DNA from: Gammaproteobacteria bacterium
GTDB lineage: Bacteria > Pseudomonadota > Gammaproteobacteria > Pseudomonadales > Azotimanducaceae
Length of the DNA: 64,000 nucleotides
Assembly (NCBI GenBank): GCA_021773565.1
Contig: JAJFJZ010000009.1
Coordinates: 279,346 to 343,345 of the forward strand
Direction: 5' to 3'
The translations under genes were made by a program, and so were the position numbers. Below the pieces are notes generated by a model, which worked only from the letters and a program-made list of their open reading frames with translations, made no database searches and was not told the origin of the DNA. This document shows positions 1 to 9,926 of this stretch, one piece after another; within the stretch, counting starts at the first letter, position 1, and each line of letters opens with the position of its first letter.

Positions 1-777
1 GCAGGCTCTGTGCATCAGGCACCGATTATCCCACACAACGATATCGCCGACTTGCCATTTGTGACGATATACCCTGGGAGGTTGGCAGGCATCAGCTAAC
101 AGATTCTTTAAGAGTCTGGCCGATTCGTCCAGGCTCAAGCCGGGAATACCGTAGGCGTGACGACCGGTATAAATGGACTTTCGACCTGTTTCAGGATGGG
201 TTTTAACAATCGGGCGCAGTGGAGCGCCTTTGTCGTGCAAGCCGTAGAAGTTATCGGTTTCGTGCTTAAACCCTGCCTGTTCCTGAGAATAGTACAGGGA
301 GTGATACGCAGACATCCCTTCAAGCTGGTTCTGCATCTCCGGGTCGAGCGCATCCCACGCGGCACGCATGTCCGCGAATTCAGTTTCTCCGCCTGCAGGT
401 GGTAGTACGTGAGCCGAAAGCATCGCGACTTTCGATGCTATTGGCATATAGGTGCTGTCGGTATGCCAGCCCTCATTGCCTTTTAGTATCTGGTATTGGT
501 ACTCGTGAGGTTGGGCGACGCTACCATCGGGTTTCTGGTTAGAGATTGGAACTGTCGGGCCAGTTTGTCTGGGAGAGAGCCTTTCGGCTTCGCCAAATAG
601 CTGTGCAAATTCGCCTTGTGCGGCCTTATCCAAATGTTGAGCGGGAAAAATGAGGACGCCGTAAGTGAGAAACGCGCTATAAACTGCCTGCCATGTAGTG
701 TCGTCAAGATTGGCCAGATCGACGTCCGTAACGATCGCACCCAGTGTTGCGTCGACAGGCGTAACTGAAATAGTCAT
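1..777 (-). CDS. TauD/TfdA-family Fe(II)/2-oxoglutarate dioxygenase, C-terminus cut by the window edge
   Basis: The minus-strand frame is open from an ATG at 777 to the window edge, so the stop lies outside. It begins MTISVTPVDATLGAIVTDVD, typical of TauD-family enzymes, which hydroxylate substrates such as taurine or chlorophenoxy acids using 2-oxoglutarate and Fe(II). The HxD iron ligands are visible in WHTDSTY (His105, Asp107), and the distal ligand is in WDNRCLMHRA (His256). At least 259 residues are present of a usual 280-300, so only the C-terminal tail with the 2-oxoglutarate-binding Arg region is missing. It is divergent from the efflux operon at 1001. The substrate cannot be told from sequence alone. 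Confidence 0.88.
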   Translation of the reverse strand, partial: MTISVTPVDATLGAIVTDVDLANLDDTTWQAVYSAFLTYGVLIFPAQHLDKAAQGEFAQLFGEAERLSPRQTGPTVPISNQKPDGSVAQPHEYQYQILKGNEGWHTDSTYMPIASKVAMLSAHVLPPAGGETEFADMRAAWDALDPEMQNQLEGMSAYHSLYYSQEQAGFKHETDNFYGLHDKGAPLRPIVKTHPETGRKSIYTGRHAYGIPGLSLDESARLLKNLLADACQPPRVYRHKWQVGDIVVWDNRCLMHRAC

Positions 778-1000
778 AGGATTCCTCCCGCTCTCGTTGT
801 TATGCGCGATTTTACGCGCCTAAACGGTACATGCCAAATCCAGGCAAGTCCCCTATCAGTGTCCCTGTGAGCTGTTTGGCCGGGTAACGAGGTATCGAGA
901 GTTTTAATCAACCGGTGGTCTATTTACCAATACTCTCCAGTTCGCCATTCAATGTACTGCAACTTACTCTGCAAAAGTGGTCTAATTGGTTAACTTCTTT

Positions 1001-1720
1001 ATGGCGAGCATATTATTGCAGTCCCCGGTACTCAAACCCCGATCTGTAATCAGGTTAGAGGGATTACAGCGTCGTTATCAAATGGGCGCTCAATTTATCG
1101 ATGCGCTACATTGCGTTGACCTCGAAATTCAGAAAAACGAGTATGTTGCCATAATGGGGCAGTCAGGCTCTGGCAAGTCGACATTAATGAACATCATAGG
1201 CTGCCTTGATCATCCCACTGCCGGTGAGTACTGGCTTCACGATGAGCGAGTATCGAGGATGAATGATAAACAGCTTGCGCGTACTCGAAATATGGCCATA
1301 GGTTTCGTTTTTCAAACTTTTAACCTGCTACCACGTATGACCGCTTTTGCGAATGTTGAAGTGCCCCTTATCTATAGTGGCCTGAATAGAAAGGAACGGC
1401 TTGGGCGCACGAATATTGCGCTGGAAACAGTTGGTTTGAAGGATCGTATGCAACATCGTCCATCGGAATTGTCCGGTGGGCAACGACAACGAGTTGCCAT
1501 TGCCCGTGCGCTGGTAACCAATCCGAGTATATTGCTCGCCGATGAACCAACGGGAAATCTGGATTCGGCTACAGGTTTGGAAATTATGGGCCTCTTTGAC
1601 AAACTGCATAGTCTGGGCAACACGCTCATCGTTGTAACGCATGAGCAGCACATTGCAGATCACGCGCAACGCACCGTTCGATTGAGCGATGGCGACGTTA
1701 TTGAAGACACTAGATTATGA
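1001..1720 (+). CDS. MacB-type ABC transporter ATPase
   Basis: This is the ATP-binding subunit of a lipoprotein/macrolide-type exporter (LolD/MacB class). Walker [10 protein letters not shown] lies near residues 53-61, followed by the Q-loop, the signature [15 protein letters not shown] and Walker [13 protein letters not shown]. The frame opens at a TTG at 986, but the ATG at 1001 is the more natural start. Its last codon overlaps the adaptor gene by ATGA (1717-1720), which indicates translational coupling. Together with the next two genes it forms an ATPase/adaptor/permease set in which the ATPase and permease, fused in E. coli MacB, are separate polypeptides. The substrate is unknown. Confidence 0.9.
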   Translation: MASILLQSPVLKPRSVIRLEGLQRRYQMGAQFIDALHCVDLEIQKNEYVAIMGQSGSGKSTLMNIIGCLDHPTAGEYWLHDERVSRMNDKQLARTRNMAIGFVFQTFNLLPRMTAFANVEVPLIYSGLNRKERLGRTNIALETVGLKDRMQHRPSELSGGQRQRVAIARALVTNPSILLADEPTGNLDSATGLEIMGLFDKLHSLGNTLIVVTHEQHIADHAQRTVRLSDGDVIEDTRL

Positions 1721-3015
1721 GGCCAGCTATTTTGGTAACACTACTTGTAACTGCGCTTTTTCTTTCCGCCTGCGCGGAAGAACAAGCGGTTGGACCGGTT
1801 TATGATACGGCCGCAGTGGAGCGTCGTACGATTGAGGTTTCTGTTAGTTCAGCCGGAATAGTCGAACCATTGGCAACTGTCGAGGTGAAATCCAAAGCTT
1901 CTGGCGAAGTACTAGATCTGTTTGTTGAAATCGGAGACACGGTTAAGCAAGGTGAACTGATGGTCACCATTGACCCTCGCACCGTTCGTAACCGGCTTAA
2001 CCAATCACAGGCCGAACTCAAGGCCGCGTTGTCCCGGCGCGAAATTGCAGAAACACAAAAATCTCGCGTCCAGTCACTGGTAAATAAAGGTACATTAACG
2101 CAGTCAGATTTGGAGCAAGCAAACCTGGAGTTCGCTAACTCTGAAGCGCAAGTGGTCAAATCACGAGTTAGCGTCGAGAATGATCAGATTGCCGTAGATG
2201 ACACTGATATACGTGCCCCGATATCCGGAACGGTAATTTTTAAGCCCGTTGAGAAGGGCCAGGTAATTACCTCCCCAACCCAGGATTTTTCGGGTGGAAC
2301 CATGCTGATGCAGATGGCAGATTTAAGTGCGGTACAGATTCGATCGCTGGTTGACGAAACTGACATCGGCAAAATCAAACCCGGAATGGTGGCCAGTGTT
2401 ACCGTGGCAGCCTATCCCAATCGTCCGTTCAAGGGTGATGTTCTCAAAATTGAACCGCAGGCGGTTGTAGAACAAAATGTCACCATGTTTGCGGTTTTGA
2501 TTTCCATTCAAAATCCTGATGGTCTGCTGTTGCCTGGAATGAATGCCGACGTGGATATTTCTGTCGCCAGGAGCACCAATGCCCTTTCCATTCCGGTTAT
2601 GGCGCTTCGGACTCATCGTGATCTGGCCTCCACCGCCGGGATTCTTGGTCGACCAGAAACCGATATCAGAAACTCACTTGGCTTGTTGGAGACAAAATCT
2701 ACGAATGCAGGGGCGAAATCTAATGCGAAGCGACATCGGCCAGGTCGTGGTGATGGTGGGGGACCAGCCTCGAATTCGAAACCGAAATCGGATTATCGAT
2801 TTGGCGGGGCGTTTTGGGTTGTGCTTGATACTCAGGCGCAAGAAGTCCGGCACGTAACCACAGGGGTGACGGATCTGAATCGTGTCGAGATTGTACGCGG
2901 GCTTGAAGAATCTGACCGTGTTCTGGTACTGCCGAGTAGCCACTTGATTGAAACGCAGCAAGCCTTGCAAAATTTCATTGAACGCAGGAACCGGGGCGTT
3001 CCAGGAATAAACTAG
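1717..3015 (+). CDS. MacA/HlyD-family periplasmic adaptor lipoprotein of an ABC efflux pump
   Basis: The N-terminus is a lipoprotein signal with lipobox LSAC (Cys19), so the protein should be anchored in the inner membrane facing the periplasm. A biotinyl-lipoyl-like segment ([19 protein letters not shown]), a coiled-coil hairpin around residues 85-150 and a beta-barrel region follow, the order seen in membrane fusion proteins. A low-complexity Lys/Gly/Ser insert around residues 325-365 is unusual and probably forms a loop in the membrane-proximal domain. It links the ATPase/permease to an outer-membrane channel; no TolC-like gene is present here. It overlaps the ATPase gene by four bases, with the permease 4 bases downstream. 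Confidence 0.88.
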   Translation: MRPAILVTLLVTALFLSACAEEQAVGPVYDTAAVERRTIEVSVSSAGIVEPLATVEVKSKASGEVLDLFVEIGDTVKQGELMVTIDPRTVRNRLNQSQAELKAALSRREIAETQKSRVQSLVNKGTLTQSDLEQANLEFANSEAQVVKSRVSVENDQIAVDDTDIRAPISGTVIFKPVEKGQVITSPTQDFSGGTMLMQMADLSAVQIRSLVDETDIGKIKPGMVASVTVAAYPNRPFKGDVLKIEPQAVVEQNVTMFAVLISIQNPDGLLLPGMNADVDISVARSTNALSIPVMALRTHRDLASTAGILGRPETDIRNSLGLLETKSTNAGAKSNAKRHRPGRGDGGGPASNSKPKSDYRFGGAFWVVLDTQAQEVRHVTTGVTDLNRVEIVRGLEESDRVLVLPSSHLIETQQALQNFIERRNRGVPGIN

Positions 3016-3019
3016 AACG

Positions 3020-4228
3020 ATGTTGATTGTAGAAACTATTCGAATGTCACTCAATTCCATTCAAGCCAACCTGTTTCGAGCACTCCTAACGATGCTTGGA
3101 ATCATCATCGGCGTGGCTGCAGTGATTACAATGGTGGCTTTGGGTACGGGAGCGCAGAGAGCCATCGATGCACAAATGGCTGCCCTGGGCGACGACATTC
3201 TGTCCATTCAATCTTCATCGCGGTTCAGTAGGGGTGTAACACATGACAGCCAAACTTTAACTACAGACGATGCCAAAGCGTTAGCGATAGAACCCGTGCA
3301 TTTATCTGATGTTGTACCGGAAATAGGCGGACGATTACAAGTGAAGTATGGCAACAAAAACTTTAACCTGTCAGTTGTCGGTACGACGCCTAACTATCCA
3401 CTCGTGCACGGCTTTAAGCTTGCGCACGGTGAATTTCTATCTGCAGCGGAAGAGGCGTCACGAACGCGCGCTGTCGTTCTCGGTTCTGAAATTCCGGAAA
3501 TGATGGAGGTTGATGCAGCCGCGCTTATCGGACAGACACTACAGATTAGATCCATTTCGTTCGAGATCATCGGCATATACGAATCGAAAGGTGGGTCTGG
3601 ATGGCGAAACCCTGATGACGATTTATATATTCCATTATCAACTTCACAATTCAGGGTGACCGGTAACGAGTTTGTAGGGACGATTAGCGCCAGGGTTAGT
3701 GATTCGTCCACGATTCCACTGGCAATGCTCGAAATCGAACGCGTATTGCGACGTGAGCATGGAATTTTACCTGGCAAGGATAACGATTTTTCCATAATGA
3801 ACCGAAAACAATTTGCGGAGTCGCGTGCAGAAGCAACGCAAGTATTCAAATATCTGCTTGCTGGTATTGCGGGTGTTAGTCTGGTGGTCGGCGGTATCGG
3901 TATCATGAACATCATGTTGGTTACTGTTACAGAGCGAACGCGTGAAATCGGTGTACGCAAAGCATTGGGTGCCACCAGGGGCAATATACTGCTGCAGTTT
4001 CTGGTCGAGTCGACGATTCTCTGTCTGCTTGGAGGATTGCTGGGCCTTGCCCTCGGGGCGAGTGTGTCGGCATTGCTGGCAAAATATGCAGGTTGGCAGA
4101 CCGTGGTTACCTCCAGTTCTGCCATGATAGCATTTGGTTTTAGTGCTGCGGTTGGGATGGTATTTGGTATCTGGCCTGCGAAACGCGCGGCAGCTCTGGA
4201 TCCAATAGAAGCGCTACGTTACGATTAG
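3020..4228 (+). CDS. MacB-type ABC transporter permease (FtsX domain)
   Basis: This 402-residue permease has an N-terminal membrane helix (about residues 20-42, LLTMLGIIIGVAAVITM), a large periplasmic MacB_PCD-like domain to about residue 275, then three C-terminal helices carrying the FtsX signature (GGIGIMNIMLVTVTERTREIGVRKALGA). It ends in PAKRAAALDPIEALRYD, the usual coupling-helix tail of this family. It lies 4 bases after the adaptor gene. It probably exports a peptide, lipid-like or antibiotic substrate in an ATP-driven mechanotransmission cycle, as known for MacB. Confidence 0.9.
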   Translation: MLIVETIRMSLNSIQANLFRALLTMLGIIIGVAAVITMVALGTGAQRAIDAQMAALGDDILSIQSSSRFSRGVTHDSQTLTTDDAKALAIEPVHLSDVVPEIGGRLQVKYGNKNFNLSVVGTTPNYPLVHGFKLAHGEFLSAAEEASRTRAVVLGSEIPEMMEVDAAALIGQTLQIRSISFEIIGIYESKGGSGWRNPDDDLYIPLSTSQFRVTGNEFVGTISARVSDSSTIPLAMLEIERVLRREHGILPGKDNDFSIMNRKQFAESRAEATQVFKYLLAGIAGVSLVVGGIGIMNIMLVTVTERTREIGVRKALGATRGNILLQFLVESTILCLLGGLLGLALGASVSALLAKYAGWQTVVTSSSAMIAFGFSAAVGMVFGIWPAKRAAALDPIEALRYD

Positions 4229-4325
4229 AAAAAACTGTATTGTCCAGATTGCTATTTACGTAACCTATATTCCATTGCCAAACCTAAAGCATTAATACCC
4301 ACCGCACACCGACGAGGATGAATTA

Positions 4326-5000
4326 ATGAAATACCTGTTACCTGTACTGCTTATATTTTTTTCGCTTCGAGCCCTGGCCCACGAGACTGAGAGTCACTAT
4401 GATCGTGTGCACCTGAGCGCCAGCGCAGAGCAACAGATTGAAAACGATACCATTATCGCAACACTCTATGCTGAAGAAGAAGGTAGCAATTCAGCACAGC
4501 TTGCAGATCTGGTTAACAAAAAAATAGAGTGGGCGGTGAAGCTGGTGAAGCAACACAAGGACATAAAGCTCCAGACCAATTCATATACGACCAACCCGGT
4601 TTATAACGGCAAGAAAATTAGTCGTTGGCGGGTACGCCAGAGCATCAGGCTGGAAAGCCGGAATATGGCTAAAGTTAGTGCGATACTGGGTCGGCTGCAA
4701 GACAAGCTTGCCTTACAGGGTATGCAATTTGCTGTTTCATCCGGGCTCAAAACAAAAACCGATGATGCGCTCATAGCGGATGCCCTGTCTGCTTTTGAAA
4801 ATCGAGCCAGACTGATAGCAAAACAGCTAAAACGCAAAGCCTACAAGATTGTGGATATCAATATTTCGACATCGGGCGGTATTCGTCAGCAGAATACGTA
4901 TGCGCGTACGGCGATGCTGGAATCGGTGACAGCACCGATGGTAGAAGCGGGAGAACAAACGGTTCAGGTCACCGTGAATGGCAGTGTGGAATTGGAGTGA
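4326..5000 (+). CDS. SIMPL domain (DUF541) periplasmic protein
   Basis: A signal peptide (MKYLLPVLLIFFSLRALA) precedes a SIMPL/DUF541 domain, recognised by the YDRVHLSASAEQQIENDTIIATLYAEEEG start and the conserved SGGIRQQNTYARTAMLE stretch near the C-terminus. The family is periplasmic or surface-located and of poorly defined role; some members relate to envelope or oxidative stress. It follows the efflux permease by 97 bases on the same strand with its own probable ribosome binding site, so it may or may not be cotranscribed. Length 224 is normal for the family. Confidence 0.8.
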   Translation: MKYLLPVLLIFFSLRALAHETESHYDRVHLSASAEQQIENDTIIATLYAEEEGSNSAQLADLVNKKIEWAVKLVKQHKDIKLQTNSYTTNPVYNGKKISRWRVRQSIRLESRNMAKVSAILGRLQDKLALQGMQFAVSSGLKTKTDDALIADALSAFENRARLIAKQLKRKAYKIVDINISTSGGIRQQNTYARTAMLESVTAPMVEAGEQTVQVTVNGSVELE

Positions 5001-5035
5001 GCGGGTATGAAGTTCCTTTTACGCTGATCAGCGTT

Positions 5036-5872
5036 TCACGGTATAGCCAGGGCCGCCTTGGTAAGCTGCAAATTATTTTCGGCAGTACCCCCCAGCTTGA
5101 TTGCCAGCGTTACTTGCAAGGCATCCAATAATGTCAGGTGTGCAAGGCGTGAGCTCATTGGCGTAAATGCATTGGTATCCTCTGCTGGCACGCAATCGAA
5201 AGTGTATGTCGCAACACCGGCCAGCTCAGACGAGGGGTGCGTTAGCGCAATGATGGTTGCACCGCGCTGTTGTGCGAGCTGCATTCCTCGAATGAGCAAA
5301 GGCCAGCTACCCGAATGAGAAATTGTCAGGTAGACATCTCGGGGGCTGGCGATCGCTGCCTGTTGCAGAATAGTCTGCGTATCAAGTGATGCGCTGCAGG
5401 GTATTCCAAGACGGAAAAACTTGTGACAAGCGTCGCTGGCCACGTGCCCCGAGGCACCCAGACCTACAAAGATAAGCTGGCGGGCATCCATCATGGTCGA
5501 TACGGCCGCATCGAACGGCATGTGGGCTATAGACGCGCGCAGGTCCACCAACGTTTGTACAGAACTTTCAAGCACCTTGATTGCGGCGCTGGTGGCATCA
5601 TCTGCCTGGCTTACATCATGGTGGACATAACTCTGTGGTTTTTGTAGCGCAGCAATCAGGTGCGTTTTCAGTTCCCTGAATCCGGACATACCCATCTTTC
5701 GACAAAAACGCACTACCGTGGGTTCGCTCACCGTTGCGCCTGATGCAACTGCGCTTAGGGGTGTGTCGATGGCGAGCCTGGCGTTTGTTAAGAGCCAGTC
5801 TGCAACCTTGCGCTCAGACTTACTGAATCTTGGCAAGTTGTCTCGGATGTCATTTAGAATAGCACTGTTCAA
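5036..5872 (-). CDS. hexR: HexR-like RpiR-family repressor of sugar catabolism
   Basis: The protein has an N-terminal RpiR helix-turn-helix (FSKSERKVADWLL to SEPTVVRFCRKMGMSGFRELK) and a C-terminal SIS sugar-phosphate domain (LIFVGLGASGHVASDACHKFFRLGIPCSA). HexR senses 2-keto-3-deoxy-6-phosphogluconate and represses Entner-Doudoroff genes. The frame can be extended to an ATG at 5938, but that extension would translate through a HexR operator (5890-5904) and adds about 22 residues absent from known HexR proteins. TTG codons at 5872 or 5887 give the family's usual N-terminus, and I list 5872. It is divergent from zwf and probably autoregulated. Confidence 0.85.
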   Translation of the reverse strand: MNSAILNDIRDNLPRFSKSERKVADWLLTNARLAIDTPLSAVASGATVSEPTVVRFCRKMGMSGFRELKTHLIAALQKPQSYVHHDVSQADDATSAAIKVLESSVQTLVDLRASIAHMPFDAAVSTMMDARQLIFVGLGASGHVASDACHKFFRLGIPCSASLDTQTILQQAAIASPRDVYLTISHSGSWPLLIRGMQLAQQRGATIIALTHPSSELAGVATYTFDCVPAEDTNAFTPMSSRLAHLTLLDALQVTLAIKLGGTAENNLQLTKAALAIP

Positions 5873-5889
5873 GGCGCTTAGTACCAAAA

Positions 5890-5904
5890 TGTAGTTAAAA
5901 TACG
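5890..5904. promoter_or_regulatory. HexR operator, weaker copy (hexR-proximal)
   Basis: TGTAGTTAAAATACG matches the gammaproteobacterial HexR consensus (TGTAATTAAATTACA, known from Shewanella and Pseudomonas work) at most positions, with a weaker right half. It lies between the likely TTG starts of hexR and zwf, positioned for autoregulation. Confidence 0.65.
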
Positions 5905-5951
5905 GATAAAAGTACGATATTCGTAGATAGTATGCCATGAAACTGCAAAAA

Positions 5952-5966
5952 TGTAGTTAAATTACA
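5952..5966. promoter_or_regulatory. HexR operator upstream of zwf
   Basis: TGTAGTTAAATTACA differs from the known HexR palindrome TGTAATTAAATTACA at one base. It ends 14 bases before the zwf ATG at 5981, so repressor binding here would block zwf-pgl-edd transcription or initiation. It lies 62 bases from the second copy, centre to centre. Confidence 0.85.
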
Positions 5967-5980
5967 TAATTGATAGAGTG

Positions 5981-7459
5981 ATGAACATGACTCAACTCAC
6001 CCCGGTAGATCCTTTTGACCTGGTAATATTTGGCGGAAGCGGAGACCTTGCTTTGCGCAAGTTACTTCCCGCACTTTGGCATCGACATCGTGATGGCCAG
6101 TTTAGCGCTGACAGCCGCATACTCGCTGTGGGTAGAAGTGCGATGGACAAATCAGGCTACGTTAGCCAGATCGAAGCATCACTGTCTGAACTCTATGAGG
6201 AAAGGGTTGGTGGCGAACTCTGGCAATCGTTTATTGGCAGAATTGATTATCTGAGCCTGGATGTACTGGAACTCGCCTCCTGGGACGGCTTGGTCAAGGC
6301 ACTACAACATCGTGAAGATGTGATTCGTGCATTCTATCTGGCAACCCCACCGGATATCTTTGGCACGATTGCACAGGGCATAAAATCTGCGGGCTTGATG
6401 GTTGCTAATATGCGAATTGTCCTGGAGAAACCCGTTGGCCATGACTTTGATTCAGCGAAGGAAATTAACGACCAGGTCGGGGGGTGTTTCAGCGAGAACC
6501 AGATCTACAGAATTGACCACTACCTGGGAAAGGAGACAGTCCAGAACCTGCTGGCATTGCGATTTGGTAATTCGATTCTGGAACCGTTATGGCGCAGAGA
6601 AGTAATTGACCATGTGCAGATCACCGTTGCCGAGGAACTGGGCGTTGGTAACCGGATAGAATTTTATAATGAGATTGGGGCTTTGCGGGATATGGTGCAA
6701 AACCATTTACTGCAATTGGTCTGTCTGGTAGCTATGGAGCCCCCGGCCAATCTGGATGATGATGCGGTACGTGATGAAAAGATCAAGGTGCTGCGCGCAC
6801 TGAAACCTATTAAGGGTGATGCCCTGAAAAGCCATGCTGTACGTGCCCAGTACCGGGGAGGCGCCGTTGATGGAAAGGTTGTATCCGGTTATGAAGATGA
6901 ACTGAATTCGCAAAGCAACACCGAAACATTTGTTGCATTAAAGCTGGAGATAGACAACTGGCGTTGGTCGGGCGTGCCTTTTTATATTCGTACAGGCAAG
7001 CGACTGGCTACCAAACATTCGGAAATCATGATTCAGTTCAGGCCTATTCCGCACTCGATATTCGATGACGCACACTATTCTACCGAACCCAACAGGCTCT
7101 CGATTATGCTGCAACCTGACGAGGGCGTTAAGTTGAAAATGATGGCGAAGGAACCGGCACCTGGTGGATTTACCTTAAAGCCGGTATCGCTTGATTTAAG
7201 CTTTGAAGAAACTTTTGGCATTCGCTACCCGGATGCGTATGAGCGATTGGTAATTGAAGTGCTCCGGGGTAATCCGGCACTGTTTATGCGCAGGGACGAA
7301 ATAGAGACGGCGTGGCGCTGGATCGACGAAATTCTGGGCGGCTGGAATGATAGTAATGATAGTACTGAAAAGCTCGACAAATATGCAGCAGGAACCTGGG
7401 GACCACTGGATGCAGCTATGTTACTTGCCCGGGATGGTCGCGAATGGTTTCCTGAATGA
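5981..7459 (+). CDS. zwf: Glucose-6-phosphate 1-dehydrogenase
   Basis: It oxidises glucose-6-phosphate to 6-phosphogluconolactone with NAD(P)+, the first step of the Entner-Doudoroff and oxidative pentose phosphate routes. The Rossmann motif FGGSGDLA is at the N-terminus (about residue 18), EKPVG lies near 150, and the active-site signature RIDHYLGKE near 178-186 is intact. At about 490 residues it is standard length. Possible starts are GTG 5978, ATG 5981 and ATG 5987; 5981 is chosen. It is the first gene of zwf-pgl-edd, overlaps pgl by ATGA, and is preceded by a HexR operator. Confidence 0.97.
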   Translation: MNMTQLTPVDPFDLVIFGGSGDLALRKLLPALWHRHRDGQFSADSRILAVGRSAMDKSGYVSQIEASLSELYEERVGGELWQSFIGRIDYLSLDVLELASWDGLVKALQHREDVIRAFYLATPPDIFGTIAQGIKSAGLMVANMRIVLEKPVGHDFDSAKEINDQVGGCFSENQIYRIDHYLGKETVQNLLALRFGNSILEPLWRREVIDHVQITVAEELGVGNRIEFYNEIGALRDMVQNHLLQLVCLVAMEPPANLDDDAVRDEKIKVLRALKPIKGDALKSHAVRAQYRGGAVDGKVVSGYEDELNSQSNTETFVALKLEIDNWRWSGVPFYIRTGKRLATKHSEIMIQFRPIPHSIFDDAHYSTEPNRLSIMLQPDEGVKLKMMAKEPAPGGFTLKPVSLDLSFEETFGIRYPDAYERLVIEVLRGNPALFMRRDEIETAWRWIDEILGGWNDSNDSTEKLDKYAAGTWGPLDAAMLLARDGREWFPE

Positions 7460-8091
7460 AATTCAAGGCGTTTAAAAATCGCGGGGAAGCTTCCGGCGCT
7501 GCAGCCCAGTACTTGCACAACATGCTGAGCCAGGCGCTAGACTTGAATAAGAGGACCACACTGATCGTAAGTGGTGGTAGTTCTCCTCTTTGCTGTTTCA
7601 AATTATTGTCGCGTAAGACGCTGGACTGGTCCTCTGTCGATATTACCTTAAGTGATGAACGAGTAGTGCCCACTGAGCATACGGACAGCAACGAAAAAAT
7701 GGTAAGAAGCACATTGTTAAAGGACGAGGCCCGTGCCGCAACTTTCTATCCCGCTGTACAAACGTCCATTCCTCATATCCTTGGCTCAATCGCTTGCAGC
7801 CTTATTGGTATGGGAGAGGATGGCCATTTCGCCTCGATATTTCCAGATCTGGCGGAACTACCCGCATTGACTGATAGAGCGGCAAAGCCAGGGTTTCAAC
7901 TGGTTATCACTGCCGCAAGTGAGCATCCCCGAGTGACAGCAAATCTGTCGCTTTTGCTTTGTAGCCGCGGCATTTTGCTGTTGGTATTTGGAGACAACAA
8001 GAAGCAGCTACTGGAAAATCCTGGCAATCGCCCGATTTCCACTCTGCTGAATCAGGATACGGTACCGGTAGAAGTTTACTGGGCGCCCTAG
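7456..8091 (+). CDS. pgl: 6-phosphogluconolactonase
   Basis: This cytosolic enzyme hydrolyses 6-phosphogluconolactone to 6-phosphogluconate. Family motifs are clear: the sugar-phosphate loop VSGGSSP near residue 38, LSDERVVP near 64, and the catalytic [14 protein letters not shown] near 118. At 211 residues it is somewhat shorter than typical members (230-240). The start overlaps the zwf stop by four bases, indicating coupled translation of successive pathway enzymes. Confidence 0.93.
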   Translation: MKFKAFKNRGEASGAAAQYLHNMLSQALDLNKRTTLIVSGGSSPLCCFKLLSRKTLDWSSVDITLSDERVVPTEHTDSNEKMVRSTLLKDEARAATFYPAVQTSIPHILGSIACSLIGMGEDGHFASIFPDLAELPALTDRAAKPGFQLVITAASEHPRVTANLSLLLCSRGILLLVFGDNKKQLLENPGNRPISTLLNQDTVPVEVYWAP

Positions 8092-8114
8092 TTAATAGAC
8101 GGAGAGTGAACATA

Positions 8115-9917
8115 GTGAATCCCATCGTTGATGAAGTTACGGACAGGATCAGGGAACGTAGCGTGAAATCCCGGACTGATTATCTGGCTAGAGTAGACAC
8201 GCAGGCCAAGGCAGGTCCTTCTCGTGAAAGCCTTTCATGCAGTAACCTGGCGCATGGTGTGGCCGCGTGTTCTGCAGCAGATAAAAAAAGTCTGATAGAC
8301 GGGCCCGTGAAAAATTTGGCGATTGTTACTGCCTACAATGACATGCTGAGTGCACACCAGCCTTACGCAGATTATCCGGCACAGATCAAGCGGGCTGCCG
8401 AGGCTATGGGTGCCGTAGCACAAGTGGCAGGAGGGGTTCCTGCCATGTGCGACGGCGTAACACAGGGACAGGATGGCATGGAATTATCCCTGTTTAGTCG
8501 TGACGTCATTGCTCTGGCTACGTCAATTGCACTCTCACACAACATGTTTGATGCAGCAATGTATTTGGGTATCTGTGACAAGATTGTGCCGGGTTTGTTG
8601 ATCGGCGCTTTGTCGTTTGGCCATCTGCCCGCAATTTTTGTACCGGCAGGACCCATGCACTCGGGGCTACCGAATAAAGAAAAGGCACGTGTCAGGGAAG
8701 CTTATGCGGCAGGGGAGGTCGGTAAGCCGGAACTGATTGCCGCTGAATCCGCATCCTACCACAGCGCTGGAACCTGTACATTTTATGGGACAGCGAACAG
8801 TAACCAGATGTTAATGGAAATGATGGGTCTGCAGCTTCCCGGCAGTGCTTTTGTTAACCCAACAGATCCGCTGAGGCAAGCTCTAACCAGAACAGCTGTC
8901 AAACAGGTACTGTCCATCACACACGAAGGGGAAGCTTTTACCCCCATAGGAAAAATCGTGGATGAAAAAGCCATCGTTAACGGCATTGTTGGATTGTTAG
9001 CAACTGGCGGGTCTACCAACCACACCATCCATCTGGTTGCTGTGGCGGCGGCGGCGGGCATAAGTATTGATTGGAATGATATGGCTGACCTTTCAAGAGG
9101 GGTGCCCATGCTCGCGCGGGTTTACCCCAATGGTCAGGCAGATGTAAACCAGTTCCACGCAGCAGGAGGGCTGGCTTACGTGATTGATCAGTTGTTGTCA
9201 GCAGGCTTGCTGCATAATGATGTGCTTACAGTTGCTGGGCCCGGATTGCAGCGCTACACCAATAAGCTGGAGCTGGTCGGTCCAGATGTTGTCTGGAGTA
9301 CCTCGAAACCGGAATCGGCAGACCGCAGCATTCTCAGCTCCGTGGAGAAACCCTTCAGCAAAGAAGGTGGCATCCGGCTCGTCGAAGGAGAGATTGGCAG
9401 AGCAATTACCAAGGTTTCGGCAGTTGATGCTGCGCACTATTCGATCACCGCTCCAGCCAGGGTATTTTCTTCCCAGGCGGCATTTGCAAATGCATATGAA
9501 GCTGGTGAGCTAGTCGAGGATATGGTAGTGGTTATCCCTGGCCAGGGACCTGGCGCTAATGGTATGCCTGAACTGCATCGCCTGAGCCCCTTCCTTGGGG
9601 TTATGCAGAACAAGGGTTTAAAGGTTGCCCTGTTAACAGACGGACGAATGTCCGGGGCGTCCGGTAAGATTCTTGCCGCAATCCAGGTCACGCCGGAAGC
9701 CGCTGCTGGTGGCAACATTGGCAGAATTCGTGATGGAGACTTGGTGACAATAGATGCAAATGCAGGGACACTAAAGGTGGATTGTGCATTAACGGACAGA
9801 ACGTCAAGCTTTTCGAGCGAAACAACAGACGTGGCGGGAATGGGGAGAGAACTGTTCAAGGTGTTTCGAAGAAATGCGGGTACTGCAGAATCGGGTGGTA
9901 GTATATTTGGTTCATGA
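8115..9917 (+). CDS. edd: Phosphogluconate dehydratase
   Basis: It dehydrates 6-phosphogluconate to 2-keto-3-deoxy-6-phosphogluconate, the HexR effector. The protein is an IlvD/Edd-family iron-sulfur dehydratase; [15 protein letters not shown] and the cysteine in YLGICDKI match cluster-ligand regions. The frame opens with a GTG at 8106, but GTG 8115 gives the family's N-terminus ([12 protein letters not shown]) and sits 10 bases after GGAG at 8101, so 8115 is preferred. Length is then 600 residues, near the usual 608. It follows pgl in the HexR-controlled operon. The next pathway enzyme, KDPG aldolase (eda), is not adjacent or anywhere in the window. Confidence 0.95.
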   Translation: MNPIVDEVTDRIRERSVKSRTDYLARVDTQAKAGPSRESLSCSNLAHGVAACSAADKKSLIDGPVKNLAIVTAYNDMLSAHQPYADYPAQIKRAAEAMGAVAQVAGGVPAMCDGVTQGQDGMELSLFSRDVIALATSIALSHNMFDAAMYLGICDKIVPGLLIGALSFGHLPAIFVPAGPMHSGLPNKEKARVREAYAAGEVGKPELIAAESASYHSAGTCTFYGTANSNQMLMEMMGLQLPGSAFVNPTDPLRQALTRTAVKQVLSITHEGEAFTPIGKIVDEKAIVNGIVGLLATGGSTNHTIHLVAVAAAAGISIDWNDMADLSRGVPMLARVYPNGQADVNQFHAAGGLAYVIDQLLSAGLLHNDVLTVAGPGLQRYTNKLELVGPDVVWSTSKPESADRSILSSVEKPFSKEGGIRLVEGEIGRAITKVSAVDAAHYSITAPARVFSSQAAFANAYEAGELVEDMVVVIPGQGPGANGMPELHRLSPFLGVMQNKGLKVALLTDGRMSGASGKILAAIQVTPEAAAGGNIGRIRDGDLVTIDANAGTLKVDCALTDRTSSFSSETTDVAGMGRELFKVFRRNAGTAESGGSIFGS

Positions 9918-9926
9918 GTACTCAAT

